From positions 3,217,623 through 3,281,622 of the forward strand of contig OY744615.1 in NCBI GenBank assembly GCA_963556255.1: a stretch of DNA of 64,000 nt, given 5' to 3'. Positions 1 to 11,326 of this stretch are shown one piece after another. Made by a program: the position numbers and the translations under genes. The first letter of the stretch is position 1, and each line of letters opens with the position of its first letter. The DNA comes from Allolobophora icterica (Eukaryota; Annelida; Clitellata; Crassiclitellata; Lumbricidae). The notes beneath the pieces were generated by a model. It had not been told where the DNA came from and ran no database searches. It worked only from the letters and a program-made list of their open reading frames with translations.

Positions 1-199
1 TGGGTTACTCCCTTTCAAGGCATTTTAAGTCGCTGTAGTGTAGTAGTTAGTATAGTAATCATAATTACATAAAATATTAAAATAAAGAAATTACCCCGAC
101 AACCTTTTTCAACATATTGCTGAAGGTTCCACCCGACCCATGGTAAATCGTAATGTGACCCCCCATAGGGGTCGCGACCCACAGGTTGAGAACCACTGG
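1..199. mobile_element. Right end of a hAT-Charlie-type DNA transposon
   Basis: The stretch ends in GGTTGAGAACCACTG at 185-199. This is the inverse of the CAGNGGTTCTCAACC terminus typical of hAT-Charlie elements, and it is preceded by the usual GGGGTCGCGACCC subterminal sequence. The other end would lie left of the window, so the target duplication cannot be tested. No coding sequence is visible in it. Confidence 0.6.
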
Positions 200-1250
200 T
201 CTAATAATACCTCAGTCATTGCTTCAACCAAATCAAGATTTTTGAGATTGCTGATCAACAATAATTTCTCATCTTCTGATTGATAGGCAATTCAAATGGC
301 AGCGAAGTAAAATACCATTCAAAACGCACAAAAACGATGTTCAGATCGAGAAAAACACCAAACAATTATATTACGGGAAAAACCTAAATACTATGAGAAG
401 GGATTGTTATTTTTATTGTGGATTTTAACGGATTTGCCTACTCCGACAGCAGCAATTAGTCCGTTTATCAGGGTTTGTTTACCTGGACTGCGATTAAATT
501 TCTCCTATGCAATGGCATCTGTTGGCAAGTACATGCAGAGGTTACAGAACCACCACAAACTAACCAGTGACGTAACTGAAGAACAGGTTCAGTATAATCA
601 TTGCTGCAGTCAAAACCTAAGAAGCCTGAGATCGAGGATTTACCGATGACCTGTCGACAGACAGAAAGAAACAACGCACAATATGAGATGCCTTGGTGGG
701 AACAGTTTCTATACTTAATACAAGAACAAGCTGCAGTAGGTGCGAGTTTAGCTGCTGGACTCCGAGGCGAAGTCCAGCAGCAGGCGATTTCCGGGTTTAT
801 TAGAAGTATAGTTAGGCGATTTAGAGAAAGACCGATGACACCTTTGGTAAATTATTTTGCGAATCATTTATCCGTGCAGGAAATTTTACATTTGAACATA
901 TGTTTAGAGTTTTTGGCAAATATTCGTAGGTTTTAGCCTCTAACCAATCACACAGGTACAGAGAAAGTCACTGTATTAAACATCACATAACTCGAAAGCA
1001 ATGCCATTCCTACCCTTAATCCAGCACCTGGAGACATTGTAATGTAACAATCAGGCTGGTTGAAGCACAGCGCAAGACGAAGTCCATTATTGGCTCCAGG
1101 ATGAGTCGTTATGTAATTCGCTGTAACTTAAATTTACCAGAAAACTTGTTTAAGTCTTGCAAGTGTCTTAGAAATTATAATGTATTTAAAACATTTTAAC
1201 TATGACAGTTTGAGATAAAATTCTATCGGCAGAATTGTAGGAATGACACA
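200..1250. other. No recognisable gene
   Basis: Only short open frames occur here. One on the + strand, about 646-936, encodes a tryptophan- and glutamine-containing peptide that I do not recognise, and its DNA includes an 11-bp hairpin (751-761 pairing with 771-781). Nothing supports a real gene. Confidence 0.4.
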
Positions 1251-1259
1251 TATAAATTT

Positions 1260-2530
1260 TTGGTGTTCCTCAGGGCTCGGTGCTCGGTGCCATCCTATAC
1301 ATCCTCTTCACTGCTGATATCCCGTCTCTATTTACTAAACATGAGGCAAATGGCCTTCTTTATGCAGATGATGCTCAGGCGTTTGTACATGGTCCGTCAA
1401 CTGATCAACTCTCCCTTGTTTGCTCCATTGACCATCTCTGACCTTCACTACTGGATGTCGACTAACCGTCTCTGCATAAACACTGCTAAGACTCAATTAA
1501 TCTGGTTTGGGACTAGACAGCAGCTTGCTAAACTCGACATTCCATTGCTGACTGAGAAATTTCCTGTTTACACCTACTCTTCCACCGTTCGCGACTTGGG
1601 TGTCACACTTGACTCCTCTCTCACATTCACAGAGCACATCTCCAACATGACTCGCTCCTGCTTCTTTCAACTGAGGCGTCTCAGGGCCATCAGACGCTCG
1701 GTCTCACCTTCTGTCTTTACCACCATAGTTCACGCATTTGTCTGTTCACGCTTGGACTACTGCAACTTGCTCCTCATGGGTCTCCCCAAGCAGCGTCTCT
1801 CCCCCCTTCAATCTGTTCTAAATGCTTCTGCCAGGCTCATTGCTCGACTCCCCGGTTTGCCCATATCTCTACTTACATTTATTTTTTATTCCGGATATTT
1901 CTATAGCGCCTCTCGAAGTCAGCTACTACTCAGAGGCGCTCCCGACTACAGCATTTGATACTGTGCCGGATTTTCACGCCGAAGCGCCACGAGCAATCGC
2001 GAGTGAAGGACTTGCCCAAGGTCCGTACGCAGCGGCTAGAGTGGGATTCGAACCTGCAACCCTCCGGTCACAAGGCGCCGAACTTACCACTGAGCCACCA
2101 CGCCCCTACATGCTTGATGTCCTTCACTGGCTCCCTATTGCTGCGCGCATCCGTTATAAGATCACCTTCCATGTCTCTAAATCTCAGCAGCCTACTGCCC
2201 CGAAATATCTCTCGAACTCTCTGCGAAAACCGCTATCTGCGTCTTCTTCTCGCTCATTGCGCTCTGTAAATTGGCTTGATCTTTTTGTTCCCAGGGCTAA
2301 AACTGCCTTGGCCCAGCACCGGGCGTTTGCTGTAGTGGGTCCCACGATGTGGAATGATCTTCCCCCTCTGCTCAGGGCCAAACTATAATGACTGGCTTTT
2401 CCTCATTGGTCTCGCGTTCCCTAAAGGCATTTTTGTTTTCCCGGGGCTTCTGTGCTGAGAGCGCCTCTGAAAAGTTATTCTGCGAGAGGTGCTTTATAAA
2501 TTTCTAGATACAATACAATACAATACAATA
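1260..2530 (+). mobile_element. CR1-like LINE, 5'-truncated 3' fragment, split by a SINE
   Basis: The + strand encodes the C-terminal part of a non-LTR reverse transcriptase. The region after the catalytic domain shows NTAKTQLIWFGTRQQL, then DLGVTLDSSLTF, then SRLDYCNLLLMGLP and, after the SINE, VGPTMWNDLPP. These are family signatures of CR1/jockey-superclade LINEs. The coding sequence is interrupted by a SINE at 1876-2106 and resumes in register with homologous LINE copies. The 3' end has a GAGCGCCTCTGA...GAGAGGTGCTTTATAAAT hairpin followed by an (ATACA)n tail. The catalytic YxDD part and ORF1 are missing, so this copy is dead. Confidence 0.85.
1876..2106 (-). mobile_element. tRNA-derived SINE, copy 1
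   Basis: On the minus strand it starts GGGGCGTGGTGGCTCAGTGG, giving an RNA polymerase III A box. A B box GGTTCGAATCC follows about 40 bases later. It ends with a GCGCCTCTGAGTAGTAG...GAGAGGCGCTATAGAAAT tail and an A/T-rich end. It sits inside the LINE at 1260-2530, with TACAT repeated at both junctions as a probable target duplication. Other copies are at 26207, 26627 and 37667. Confidence 0.85.
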
Positions 2531-2637
2531 AAATAGTAAATATAACTGTCAGAACTTTCCAAGCTCATCTGTCAAGCAGTTAGGTTTGAAAAGTATGCCT
2601 TAACAAAAACGTTCTTCTTTTGAAAATATTTTATACT

Positions 2638-3128
2638 AGCTGGTGAACCCGGCGTTGCCCGGGTTTCGCAGGTTTTGGGCCGGGAAACCATTGTAGCGGT
2701 CAAAACGGGGGACGCGAAGCTGCTTAACCCGGCGTTTTGGGTGTTTCAATCCCACTAGCGAATAAGCAACAAAACACTGCTTAACCCGGCGTTGGCCGGA
2801 TTTAGTTCAGTGAAAGTTTCAATCCCTCTAGCGAATCCGTACTGTAGCTGCTTTACCCGGCGGCGCCATCTGGCGAGTGAAAATAGGTTGAGTGTAAGAT
2901 TTTTTACCAGCTAAAAATGCATTGCCCGGGTAGGTTTTGGCCCGGGAGACCATGGTAGCGGTGAAAACGGGGACGCGAAGCCTCACACTGGGTGTGTAAT
3001 GCCCACCCCGAGACAGTAGTGAAGGTTTAGAGTGAAAAGGTCCAAAGCTGTAGAAATGCATCGCTGTCAAAGATCGCTGTGACAGACAGACAGACAGACA
3101 GACAGAGTCTTGTCTTTATTTATATAGA
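2638..3128 (+). repeat. Interspersed repeat with ACCCGGCGTTGCCCGGG units
   Basis: It begins with CTGGTGAACCCGGCGTTGCC. It contains several imperfect copies of a GC-rich block (CCCGGCGTT..., GGGCCGGGAAACCAT, GTCAAAACGGGGACGCGAAG) and ends with a (GACA)n tract and CTTGTCTTTATTTATATAGATT. I recognise this as a widespread animal repeat type but cannot assign a family. No protein is encoded. Confidence 0.6.
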
Positions 3129-3774
3129 TTTTATCTCAGTGCGACTCTGACCAGTTCAACCTAAGGAAGCGTTGTTCAAAATTTGCGATTAAAATCGAAG
3201 TTTTCAGGTTGCAAGAAAATAATGAAATACTAAAAGTAAGGGACTACAAGCAAAAATATTAACCAGGACTGAAACGAGTTATCACAAACCCAACTCTAAA
3301 GCTCGTAAATGTAGATGTAAATCTCCGAAATTTCTCAGCGCCACACAAAAGCCACGTCAGGGGACCAGCTTATGCACCAGCGCTATATCAAATCAAATCC
3401 GCAATAGCCATGTCCGCCTTGTCCGTTCAGGTGCCAGGCCAGAGTCCGGGGAGGTCAAGCCGAAAAGACAGCAGGGCGCTACGGTGGTAATCGGTGATGA
3501 CTGTAGATGTGTGGTGGCGCAGAATTGGAATAATATTTAGATACATCTAAAAGCGTCTGTTACACCTCAACATAAGGTACCTTGTTTGAACAACAACATA
3601 AAGCAAACACTGTCGTTCTCGTTTTTCCTATATTAAATCGCCAAGGAAATTGAAAAGTTAATTTAAAGTTTAACTCGAAGTACATCAACGTTCTTGTTCT
3701 CCCAGGCGTGACCATAGATATATTAAACTTTGGGCGTGACCACTGGTGTGTATTAATCATAGACATCTATTATT
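3129..3774. other. No recognisable gene
   Basis: Both strands carry only short, unsupported open frames. No repeat boundary or RNA gene could be recognised. Confidence 0.4.
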
Positions 3775-3782
3775 ACTTAGAC

Positions 3783-4099
3783 CAGCGGTTCTCAACCTTT
3801 TGAGACTCAAGGACCACTTATACATTTTTTGTCTCGGTCGCGGACCACCACAAAAATTGTGCGAAAAATAAATTATTACAAAAGAATTTTTTGCCATAAA
3901 TTCATGTATTATTAGTTTTATGATGCCATCTAGCTGATTCTAGCGATTGAAGTAAAACAAAAATTTTGAGAATTGACAAAATTTGTCTGTTTCCATATCT
4001 TTAATTGTAAAAATATAAATTGTAGGCCTTGCTCGCGGACCACCAGGAAGATGGCCGCGGACCACCAGTGGTCCGCGGACCACAGGTTGAGAACCGCTG
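3783..4099. mobile_element. hAT MITE, 317 bp, perfect 8-bp TSD
   Basis: It starts CAGCGGTTCTCAACC and ends GGTTGAGAACCGCTG, perfect 15-bp terminal inverted repeats of the hAT-Charlie type. The flanks are ACTTAGAC at 3775-3782 and again at 4100-4107, a perfect 8-bp target-site duplication. Subterminal GGACCACC/GGTCCGCGGACC motifs are repeated. The A/T-rich interior has no coding capacity, so it is non-autonomous. Confidence 0.92.
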
Positions 4100-4389
4100 A
4101 CTTAGACCAATGAACGCCTCGGCGCAGCCGAGCTAAAATTGACGCAGTGGCGCTCTTGGAATTGTGGGTAAATAGTTGGCAGAACGCTGCCGACTCGTTC
4201 GCTTTCCCGTGCGATGTACGGTACTAGCGTAAGCTCATTTAGCAGCATCTTACTGCAAATATGTGAAATTTTAAGCTTTAATAAGCAGGTCTACTGTTCA
4301 TATATAAATTTTACCAAGTTAATTAGCAGACGCAATTGTTTGGTAATGACCAGCTGCTGCATACGACGATCCATTGAGTTCATAGGCCT

Positions 4390-4580
4390 AGTCATAGATG
4401 GGCCTAGTAGTGAGGAGGCTAAGGTCCAAAATGGCAGTGCATTGTTCATCGTCGGAACACAATAAAATCGTTGAAAGAAAACGTGCTAAAAATGCACATG
4501 TTCCAGAGTTGATGCAGAATCCGATACTTTACTGAAAAGCAGAATATATGGTTTTTGCCAACATACCGTGTTCCTCAGCG
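4390..4580. repeat. Dispersed repeat, copy A (second copy at 23948)
   Basis: It shares blocks such as GTGAGGAGGCTAAGG, GTGCATTGTTCATC, GCTAAAAATGCACAT, TTCCAGAGTTGATGC and TTTGCCAACATA, in the same order, with 23948-24200. Neither copy shows clear terminal repeats or coding sequence. The nature of the element is unknown. Confidence 0.6.
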
Positions 4581-4607
4581 GACTACATACAAACTGTGCC
4601 TGATCAC

Positions 4608-4680
4608 CATAGGCGTAGACTCTGGGGGGTGGGGGAGAGGGGCAGCCGGGGCACGTGCCCCCCCCAAGTTTACGCCAGTG
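4608..4680. mobile_element. 73-bp hAT-like micro-MITE, perfect TSD
   Basis: It begins CATAGGCGTAGAC and ends GTTTACGCCAGTG, short imperfect inverted repeats. It is flanked by CTGATCAC at 4600-4607 and 4681-4688, a perfect 8-bp duplication. Its interior is a G-run followed by a C-run that can fold back. The ends resemble those of the 2.88-kb hAT element at 5907-8786 (CATAGGCGCCGAC), so it is probably a deletion derivative of the same family. Confidence 0.75.
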
Positions 4681-4726
4681 CTGATCACGTATAAAGCACT
4701 GCATCACCTCATGCCAGATTACAGAT

Positions 4727-4890
4727 CCTGAGTGGCCGAGTGGGTTTGTAGCCCGCTAGCCACGCCGGCGGCCCGGGTTCGATTCCCGGTCGGTCGGTTT
4801 CTCAGAGATTAATTTCTCGGATCTTTACTGCGGGTGGCTCGGTCGCAATATAAACGTGGAGTACGAGGTTGTACTCTGCCTCCGACACTG
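4727..4890 (+). mobile_element. tRNA-like SINE of a second family
   Basis: It has an A-box-like AGTGGCCGAGTGGG and a B box GGGTTCGATTCCC about 45 bases downstream, as in Ser/Leu-type tRNAs. An unrelated body running to about 4890 follows. No paired acceptor stem is visible, so it is a SINE head rather than a functional tRNA gene. Confidence 0.55.
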
Positions 4891-4899
4891 ATCATCTTC

Positions 4900-5285
4900 G
4901 ATATGAAAAAGTGTCGTTAAGCCGATATACAACATGCCAGATTACATCTCTGATTTCTGCATTCGTGTGGACTGTGGCAGACAACCAGAACAGATGTCGG
5001 CTACGAATCGTCAAAAAAAATCAATTACAAGTACTGCGGTCTTCTACGAGATTTGGCGACTGTTCCTTCGCTGTCATGGGACCCACTGGGTGGAAAAATC
5101 TTCCTGACCACTGACCACGTTAAGAATGCACCATCGCTGGAGTCATTCAAATCACAGCTGAAGACATCTTTTAAAACTTTCATACGACTGCCAATGACTT
5201 TTGTAACTCATGTACAGCGCCCTTTCTTCGGCCTCGGCTGTGCTACGGCGCTATATAAATCGTCTAAGTTATTATTATTATTATA
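4900..5285 (+). mobile_element. LINE 3' end (CR1/L2-like)
   Basis: The + strand encodes a degraded RT C-terminus containing FAVMGPTGWKNLP. It is followed by a 3' end with CGCCCTTTCTTCGGCC...GCTACGGCGCTATATAAAT and a (TTA)n tail. It is 5'-truncated and has no catalytic domain. Confidence 0.7.
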
Positions 5286-5399
5286 CCACATTTTGATTTA
5301 AACATTACTTGTATACGTGTGCTGCAATTGATATAGCACTACAACTCAAAACTAGGAGTTTCTCAATATTTATTTGTATGCAAGTCCAGGTTAGCCTGT

Positions 5400-5880
5400 G
5401 TGGCACAGGTCATTCTGCAGTTACATTGAACAGACCAGATTAATATTTACAATCATTAAAATTTTTAAGTGATATATTGTGTGCAGGTAATTCACCTGCG
5501 TAAGCTATAAACCAAGAACAGTTTAAATAAAGTCTAAAAGGTTTACATGTGCAAGACTATTTACATGTGAAATATACAGGCAGCCAAATTCTGTATTGAA
5601 CACACAAAATTAACATTTAAAATCATTAATATTTTTAGATTATGTATTGTGTACAGGTAATTCAACTGCGTAAGCTGTAGTTTAAATAAAGTCTAAAAGG
5701 TTTACATGTACAAGACTATTTACAGTGAAATATACAGGCAGCAAAATTCTGTATTGAACACACGAAAGTAATACATGTATTTACAATCTTTAAAATTTTG
5801 ACATTATGTATTGGGTACAGGTAATTCGCCTGCGTAGGCTGTACACTAAAAACAGTTTCAATAAAGTCTAAACTCTATGG
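5400..5880. repeat. Three tandem copies of a ~170-bp repeat
   Basis: Each unit holds an imperfect palindrome of the form CAGGTAATTCACCTGCG (near 5485, 5655 and 5818), then AGTCTAAAAGGTTTACATGT, AAATATACAGGCAGC and TTCTGTATTGAACACAC. Spacing between the palindromes is about 165-170 bases. The array lies just beyond the 3' end of the P-element transposase once the intervening hAT insertion is removed, so it may be subterminal sequence of that element. Confidence 0.75.
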
Positions 5881-6245
5881 CAAGTAATGTAATGTTCATG
5901 TAATCTCATAGGCGCCGACTTTTAGTAAAAGGTACTGGGGCAAGAATTTCATTGCCATGATCCCGTTATCGGCTGATCCCATCGCCTATCCTGCCCTGTT
6001 TTCCTCTCCCTCTTTCCTTACGCCCTTTCAACTGGGAAAAGACTAACTGCAATATGCTATGCAACAGTGCTTCCTCTTTGCTCAGTCATAAAGACAAGCA
6101 CATAACAACCACGAGTATTATTACCAAAAAACATTTCAGTTTGTAACTACTAACTAGTGCTATCTACTTTCACTAATAAATCTGATGTTATAGCAGTTAC
6201 ATACACACAAATATAATCTTTGCCAGTAAGACACTTACTTCAACT

Positions 6246-6452
6246 TCATGGCGAATGTATTTTATCGAACAGTGCATTAGTGCATTTACTTATGGATTCA
6301 TCGACAACTGTGTCAATGTCCACTGCTGCCGGATACGCTCGATGACAGTTCAAAACTGCAATGGCGTTTACTCTTGTCTGTGTCATAGTGTTTCGCAGAT
6401 ACGTTTTCAGTCGCCTAAGACCAGAAAATGTCCTTTCAGCAGTACATGACAT
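6246..6452 (-). pseudogene. hAT transposase C-terminal remnant
   Basis: The 68-residue minus-strand frame begins with SCTAERTFSGLRRLKTYLR and continues with TMTQTRVNAIAVLNCHR. This matches the C-terminal dimerisation domain of hAT transposases (ZMYM/Ac type), where S-x-x-x-E-R-x-F-S and a short helical LR..M...R..L..L..H pattern are conserved. The N-terminal BED finger and the DDE catalytic core are absent. A LINE insertion immediately upstream (from 6455) removed or displaced the rest. It cannot encode an active enzyme. Confidence 0.85.
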
Positions 6453-6454
6453 TG

Positions 6455-7165
6455 TATTGTATTGTATGTGGGCATTTATAAAGCGCCTCTCGCGGTATAG
6501 ACCATTCAGAGGAGCTCCCAGTGCGCAAGACCCCGAGAGAAAAAGCAGGATTTAAGGTGAGAAAAGGAGGAAGCAACGCTACCAGAGAGAATGGTGGTGC
6601 GGACAGAAGGAGGAAGTCGGTTCCAAAGTGAGGGACCGATGCAGGCAAAGGATCTGGACTGAGCCATAGTAGTCCTGACACGAGGAACTAAGAGCAGAGG
6701 TCAAGACGATCAGAAGATCGGAGAGGACGATCAGAAGATCGGAGAGGACGCAGCGAAGCTGCAGAATGAGGCCGTTGAATCAGATCACGTAAGTACTGTG
6801 GAGCAAGACCCAGCTGAGACTTAAGCACAAGAATAAGCACTTTGAATTGAATACGGGCAGAGAGAGGGGGAGCCAATGGAGTTGTTCAACCATGAAGGTG
6901 GAGATATGAGAGAACCGAGGGAGGCAGGAAATGAGTCTAGCAGCAGCATTGAATATAGACTGGAGAGGAGAAAGACGGATCTTGGGAAGGCCAATAAGGA
7001 GAGAATTACAGTAGTCAATTCGAGAGCACACGAATGCATGAACAATTGAGGTGAAGGTCGAGGATGAGACAGACCGCCGAATAGCCCGGAGAAGCCTTAA
7101 GTGGAAGTAAGAGGAGCGGGTGAGGTGGGAAATGTGCTCAGCAAAAGTAAGTGAGTTATCCTGTA
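6455..7165 (-). mobile_element. CR1-like LINE fragment
   Basis: The minus strand contains LTFAEHISHLTRSSYFHLRLLRAIRR, then CSRIDYCNSLLIGLPKIRLSPLQ and a WLPLS block, broken by frameshifts. Its 3' end (left side) has the CTCTGAAT...GAGAGGCGCTTTATAAAT hairpin and an (ATACA)n tail. It is the same family as 1260-2530 and 11839-12475, and lies inside the hAT element. Confidence 0.8.
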
Positions 7166-7399
7166 GTGACAGGTACAGTTAAAATGGGACGGCGTGGCAT
7201 CTGATTGCAGCAACTCAACGACGTCACCAAAACTCTTTACCTCAAAATGTAAAAGCTAGGTATTTAATTAAGCATGTGCAATTTGTGTTAGTTGTGCAGC
7301 TATAGTAGCTAGACCACCGAAGCCCAGCTCAGCCGGCATGAATGGTGACACCAGTAACTTATGTTATACTAGTCCAAGGACTCCAAGTTAAACTAAGAA

Positions 7400-7562
7400 G
7401 AGTATAGTAGGCCTATAGTATAGTATAGTATAGTATAGTATAGTAGGCCTATAGTATAGTATAGTATAGTATAGTATAGTATAGTATAGTATGGTATAGT
7501 ATGGTATAGTATAGTATAGTATAGTATAGTATAGTATAGTATAGTATAGTATAGTATAGTAT
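7400..7562. repeat. (TATAG)n microsatellite
   Basis: About 30 copies of the pentamer TATAG, with a few variant units and AGGCCTA interruptions near the left end. The short frames across it are artefacts of the repeat. Confidence 0.95.
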
Positions 7563-7699
7563 TTCGGTTATCCAACATTGCAAGGTTAAAAACATATAAT
7601 GCATATAATCAGTTAACATAATCTGGCTACACAGGAGACCCAAAAGGTGTTGTAGACCCCACTATCAAAGGCCACCTGCATGGGTAGTAATACAATTTG

Positions 7700-7965
7700 A
7701 TGAAAAGCATTCGATCTAACATCATTCGATATGCAGTGGTAACATTATATTTAACTAAAGATTCGATAGTTCGTCATGACAATTATAACATTATACTTAA
7801 CCAAAGGCTCGATAGTTCATCATTAGATATATGCAATATTACACTTAACTAAAGACTTGATAGATCAGTATTAGATTTGCACTTGCAATATTAAACTTAA
7901 CTAAAGACTCAATAGTTCATCATTAGATATGCAATAGTAACAGTTTACTTACATGTAACTAAATA
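7700..7965. repeat. ~60-bp tandem repeats
   Basis: Four to five diverged units contain CTTAACTAAAGACTCGATAGTTCATCATTAGATATGCAAT-like sequence, with phrases such as AACTAAAGA and GATAGTTC recurring roughly every 60 bases. This is non-coding sequence inside the hAT element. Confidence 0.7.
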
Positions 7966-8217
7966 CTAATATCACTATAGTATAGGTATGTAATAGCAAC
8001 ATTATATTTGACTATAAGGACTCGAAAGTGCATCTTGAGGCTATACCTGTGTACGCTCGTTGAAAATCTTGTAATGACAGCACTACACTACTATATTATT
8101 GTTAGTAACCTTTATGGCAACAAGAGAGACTACTTTTAAGTCACACGAGGCCGAAGAATGAAGATGCATCGTGTGTAGTGTAGGGCCTAGTGTGTACAGG
8201 CCGCAAGGCTTGTATAC

Positions 8218-8300
8218 AGAGACATTGAGAGAGACAGACTGCTACAGAGACAGGGCGAGAGAAAACAGGAGAGAGACAGAGAAAGAGAGAGATAGAGAGA
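8218..8300. repeat. Purine-rich GAGA tract
   Basis: A low-complexity stretch of GAGAGACAGA-like units on the + strand. No gene is associated. Confidence 0.8.
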
Positions 8301-8855
8301 GCGCGCCAGTGAGCAAGCAAGTGAGAGCGCGAAAGACAGACGAACAAGGCAGATACAAGTTCAGGCATTTCTTAGCTGTGGAACTGAGTGATATATATAC
8401 CGTAAATTAGGTGTATACCGGGTACGCACTGGTAGACGCCTGAAAGGGAGAACCTGGCTCATGAACAGCTGGGCTTTAACTGTGGTCGATCCGGGTCAAA
8501 TACTCCGACCCCGGCGACCCGGTGACCTAAGTAGACACCACATGGCCTGTGTACCATGTATCATATGAAGCATCCGTCATATACATGCAGGCTATTCCAG
8601 ACTGCAGAGAATCTGAGACATACACGGAAAAGCACATGAAATTTCTTTAGTAAAAAGCTTTGGGCCCTTGGAAACAGTAAATATGAAGGCCAAAAATGTA
8701 CTGGGGCGAAAGTATACTCTCGCCCCAGGACCTTGGCGAGTACTGGGGCGAGCGTCCCTGTTGCCCCTGTGGAGTCGGCGCCTATGTGTAATCTCATATC
8801 ACTGAATGAACATGCAAGAAAGATAACATTGTAATAGTGAGCAAATAAAACATTC

Positions 8856-10694
8856 TTATTGGTGAGCAAATAACACTTTCTTATTGCTGTTGAATCTGAT
8901 ATTTTTTCCTCTTAATTTATCTGAAAAGATTTTTCCCACTGAATAAAATCTAATGTTCACATACTGATTGATAATTAAACGCACAAGATTTAAAGTGTGG
9001 CTTTCAAACACATCCAGTACACATGAATGGTCATCTGCTGCTTCCAAGAACAAGTTAGAAAGTTGTATTCTTTCCAAAACTGCAACCTGCAAGGCAAGAC
9101 GCAAGTTCCGTTGCCTGGGAACTGAATCAGCTGCTCTTCCACACACAAAACGAATACAACGTTCAGTAATAGTGCATACATTAACAACAGATTGACTGGG
9201 ATACAACAAACCACCTGCATCTTTGCGTTGAATCAGTTTGCAGTTTTCCACAACTTTAGAGCTACTAATTAATGATAATTTGCACCCTACACAAGTAATT
9301 GTTTTACAAAGTTTGCGAGAAACATATCCAGCCATATAGGTGACAATGTTTGCAGTAAACTCAGAAACATGAATCCGATCTGGAGTTAAAGCGTAATCAT
9401 GATCAGTGCTACTATCACTATGGCCAAGACTAAAACGTTTCAAAATCTCAGCAGTTGTCACAGAGGTCTCATGTTTCTCAACAAGTCCAACCGATGGCAA
9501 GATAACAGTTTCCTCCTGAGAAACCACATTACCCGTATTCTTGGGTTTGATATTATGTTTCATTAGCAACTGCCTATATGCTGTTCGAAACTGTTCTGCT
9601 GAGGGATTGTTGTTCCATCGCCCACGAGAGCGAACAACATTGAACAGTAGCTCAATGTGATCTTGACTCAAGCGATACGTGGCCAAATAAGGTAAAACAC
9701 GCGTTGACACAAATTCGTCAAACAATGCAATAACACTGTTTATTGTTACTATAAAACCAAGCACTGCTGTCTTCCTCATGGTTTGATGTAGTGGGAGACC
9801 AAACAGTTTTAGATTAGACAAGTAAACAGTTGTCTGCATCAGAAAAGGTCGCCAAAACTGCTCATTCTCACACCTTAATACAGACTTAAATTCTTTTTCA
9901 AACTTACTCTTTGAATTCAGAATATCAAAAAGTCTGTCTATCACTCTAATGAAGGCCACAGTTGGTGCAACATCAGCAAACCGAGGCAAGTTTAGATCTT
10001 CCCGTAGGAATTCAAGCGCATTTGCCACTGACCTGCTCATACACTGTGCAGCCAGACTAACCTTCATTTTCTGTTGATACCACTCAACGTGGCTCCTTTT
10101 CAGTTTGTTGGCTGCTTTCAAACCTTCTCTATCCTGAAGCTCATATAGATCCTTTATATGTTGCCATCTAATTTGCTTGTTATTTTCATCTGTTAAAATT
10201 CCTTTCTCAGCCAATATATTACGCATCAATTTCAACATATGTGCAGCATCAAAAATAATATGCACTTTCCAAGAGCAATTTGCAGGATGAATAAAAAATG
10301 ACTTCATATTGTCAACTGTTAATGATGCGCCTAGTTTTGAACCAACAGCAAAATTAGTAGTGGGTCCATCACAAACTAAAGCCACAATTCGAACATTAAC
10401 TGCATAAAGTCTGTTAATGGCTTCAAGAACAAGGTTTGATTTCACATCAGCTGCTAATCCATCTATAAGAAAGTATGCTACTGGCAGTTTCCATGCAGCA
10501 TTTAATGGCACCACAATAAACATTAAAGCTTCAGTAGCTACAGGCATACTGTTGTCATCAATTCCTGTGCCCAAATCAACAAAACCTACATTCTCTTTGC
10601 CATTCCACTGAACGTTCTTCCGAATCGACATTTCGTCAAAAATGAGGCTGCAGAGCAGTGGATCACGAGATGATGAAGTCAGTTGGCGAAGGCA
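8856..10694 (-). pseudogene. P-element (THAP9-like) transposase, main catalytic exon
   Basis: The minus-strand exon encodes about 610 residues of a P-element superfamily transposase. It opens at an acceptor (TGTCTAG, exon from 10694) in phase with the upstream exon and reads into FDEMSIRKNVQWNG. Family landmarks follow: FVDLGTG, LVCDGPTTNFAVGSKLG, FDAAHMLKLMRN, and SQDHIELLFNVVRSRGRWNNNPS near residue 330 of the ATG-initiated segment, which is the conserved THAP9/P core signature. This exon is intact to its stop at 8856. The gene as a whole is broken because a LINE splits the exon two steps upstream. Cut-and-paste transposase is the ancestral role. Domesticated THAP9 is an alternative, but the disruption argues against a preserved host function. 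Confidence 0.9.
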
Positions 10695-11326
10695 CTAGAC
10701 ACAGAAAACAAACATTTTAAAAATTAATTGCAATCACTTGCCATCTAATCAATCCACTTTAAATCTTATTCATTTTATCACTTTGTGGCAACTGATAATG
10801 TTGGGAATTGCTTTATGCCAACTGGTTAAAAGAAATTGCTTTATGTGCCTACTTTATGATAGTCCCTAGCGCCACCACCATCCGTCGCTAAGCCTTCAAG
10901 TCGAAACCAGTCACTAAGCTATCAACTTCATTCACTTAATATTTTGCTTACAAGTTGTTTTAATCGCGGTTAACAAGTTTTGCTTTGGCTTGCAAAACTG
11001 CTAGCGTTGAAATCTGCTGCTTTCAAATTTCGCTGACGTCAGTTTGCAAAATACGAATAAAATATTGAACTTCACATGGATCAAAGCCTAATTCCCCATC
11101 TTGTTTCTACAATTCTCAATCTGGGAATAAGAGCCGGAGTACATTATTCTCGTTCTCTGCTACTGCCTGAAAGAGGCACGCATCAGCAGTAAAACTGGTT
11201 GGCAGTCAGATCGGGTACTGCTATAAATCTTACTCGCTTCATTCAATTTATCAAGTGTACAAATTTCACATCAGCATTAATTTTCACAGTGAATGTCAAG
11301 TATACTTTCAGAGTGAAACAACAAAC
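10695..11326 (-). other. Intron of the P-element transposase
   Basis: On the minus strand it is bounded by a GAG|GTTTGT donor at 11327/11326 and a TCTAG acceptor ending at 10695. Joining keeps phase 0. Nothing else is recognisable inside. Confidence 0.65.

Larger units (their letters stand above)
5907..8786. mobile_element. hAT transposon, 2.88 kb, perfect TSD, itself interrupted
   Basis: The termini are CATAGGCGCCGACT and AGTCGGCGCCTATG, perfect 14-bp inverted repeats. Flanks TGTAATCT at 5899-5906 and 8787-8794 form an exact 8-bp duplication. Near the left end the minus strand retains the C-terminal dimerisation region of a hAT transposase. The remainder of the transposase is gone, replaced by a LINE fragment, a TATAG microsatellite, ~60-bp tandem repeats and a purine-rich GAGA tract. 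The element landed in the 3' flank of the P-element-like transposase gene. Confidence 0.88.

Noticed and set aside
601..936. Hypothetical 111-codon protein
   Set aside because: It needs a non-ATG start, has no recognised motif, and lies next to repeats. The evidence is too weak to list as a gene.
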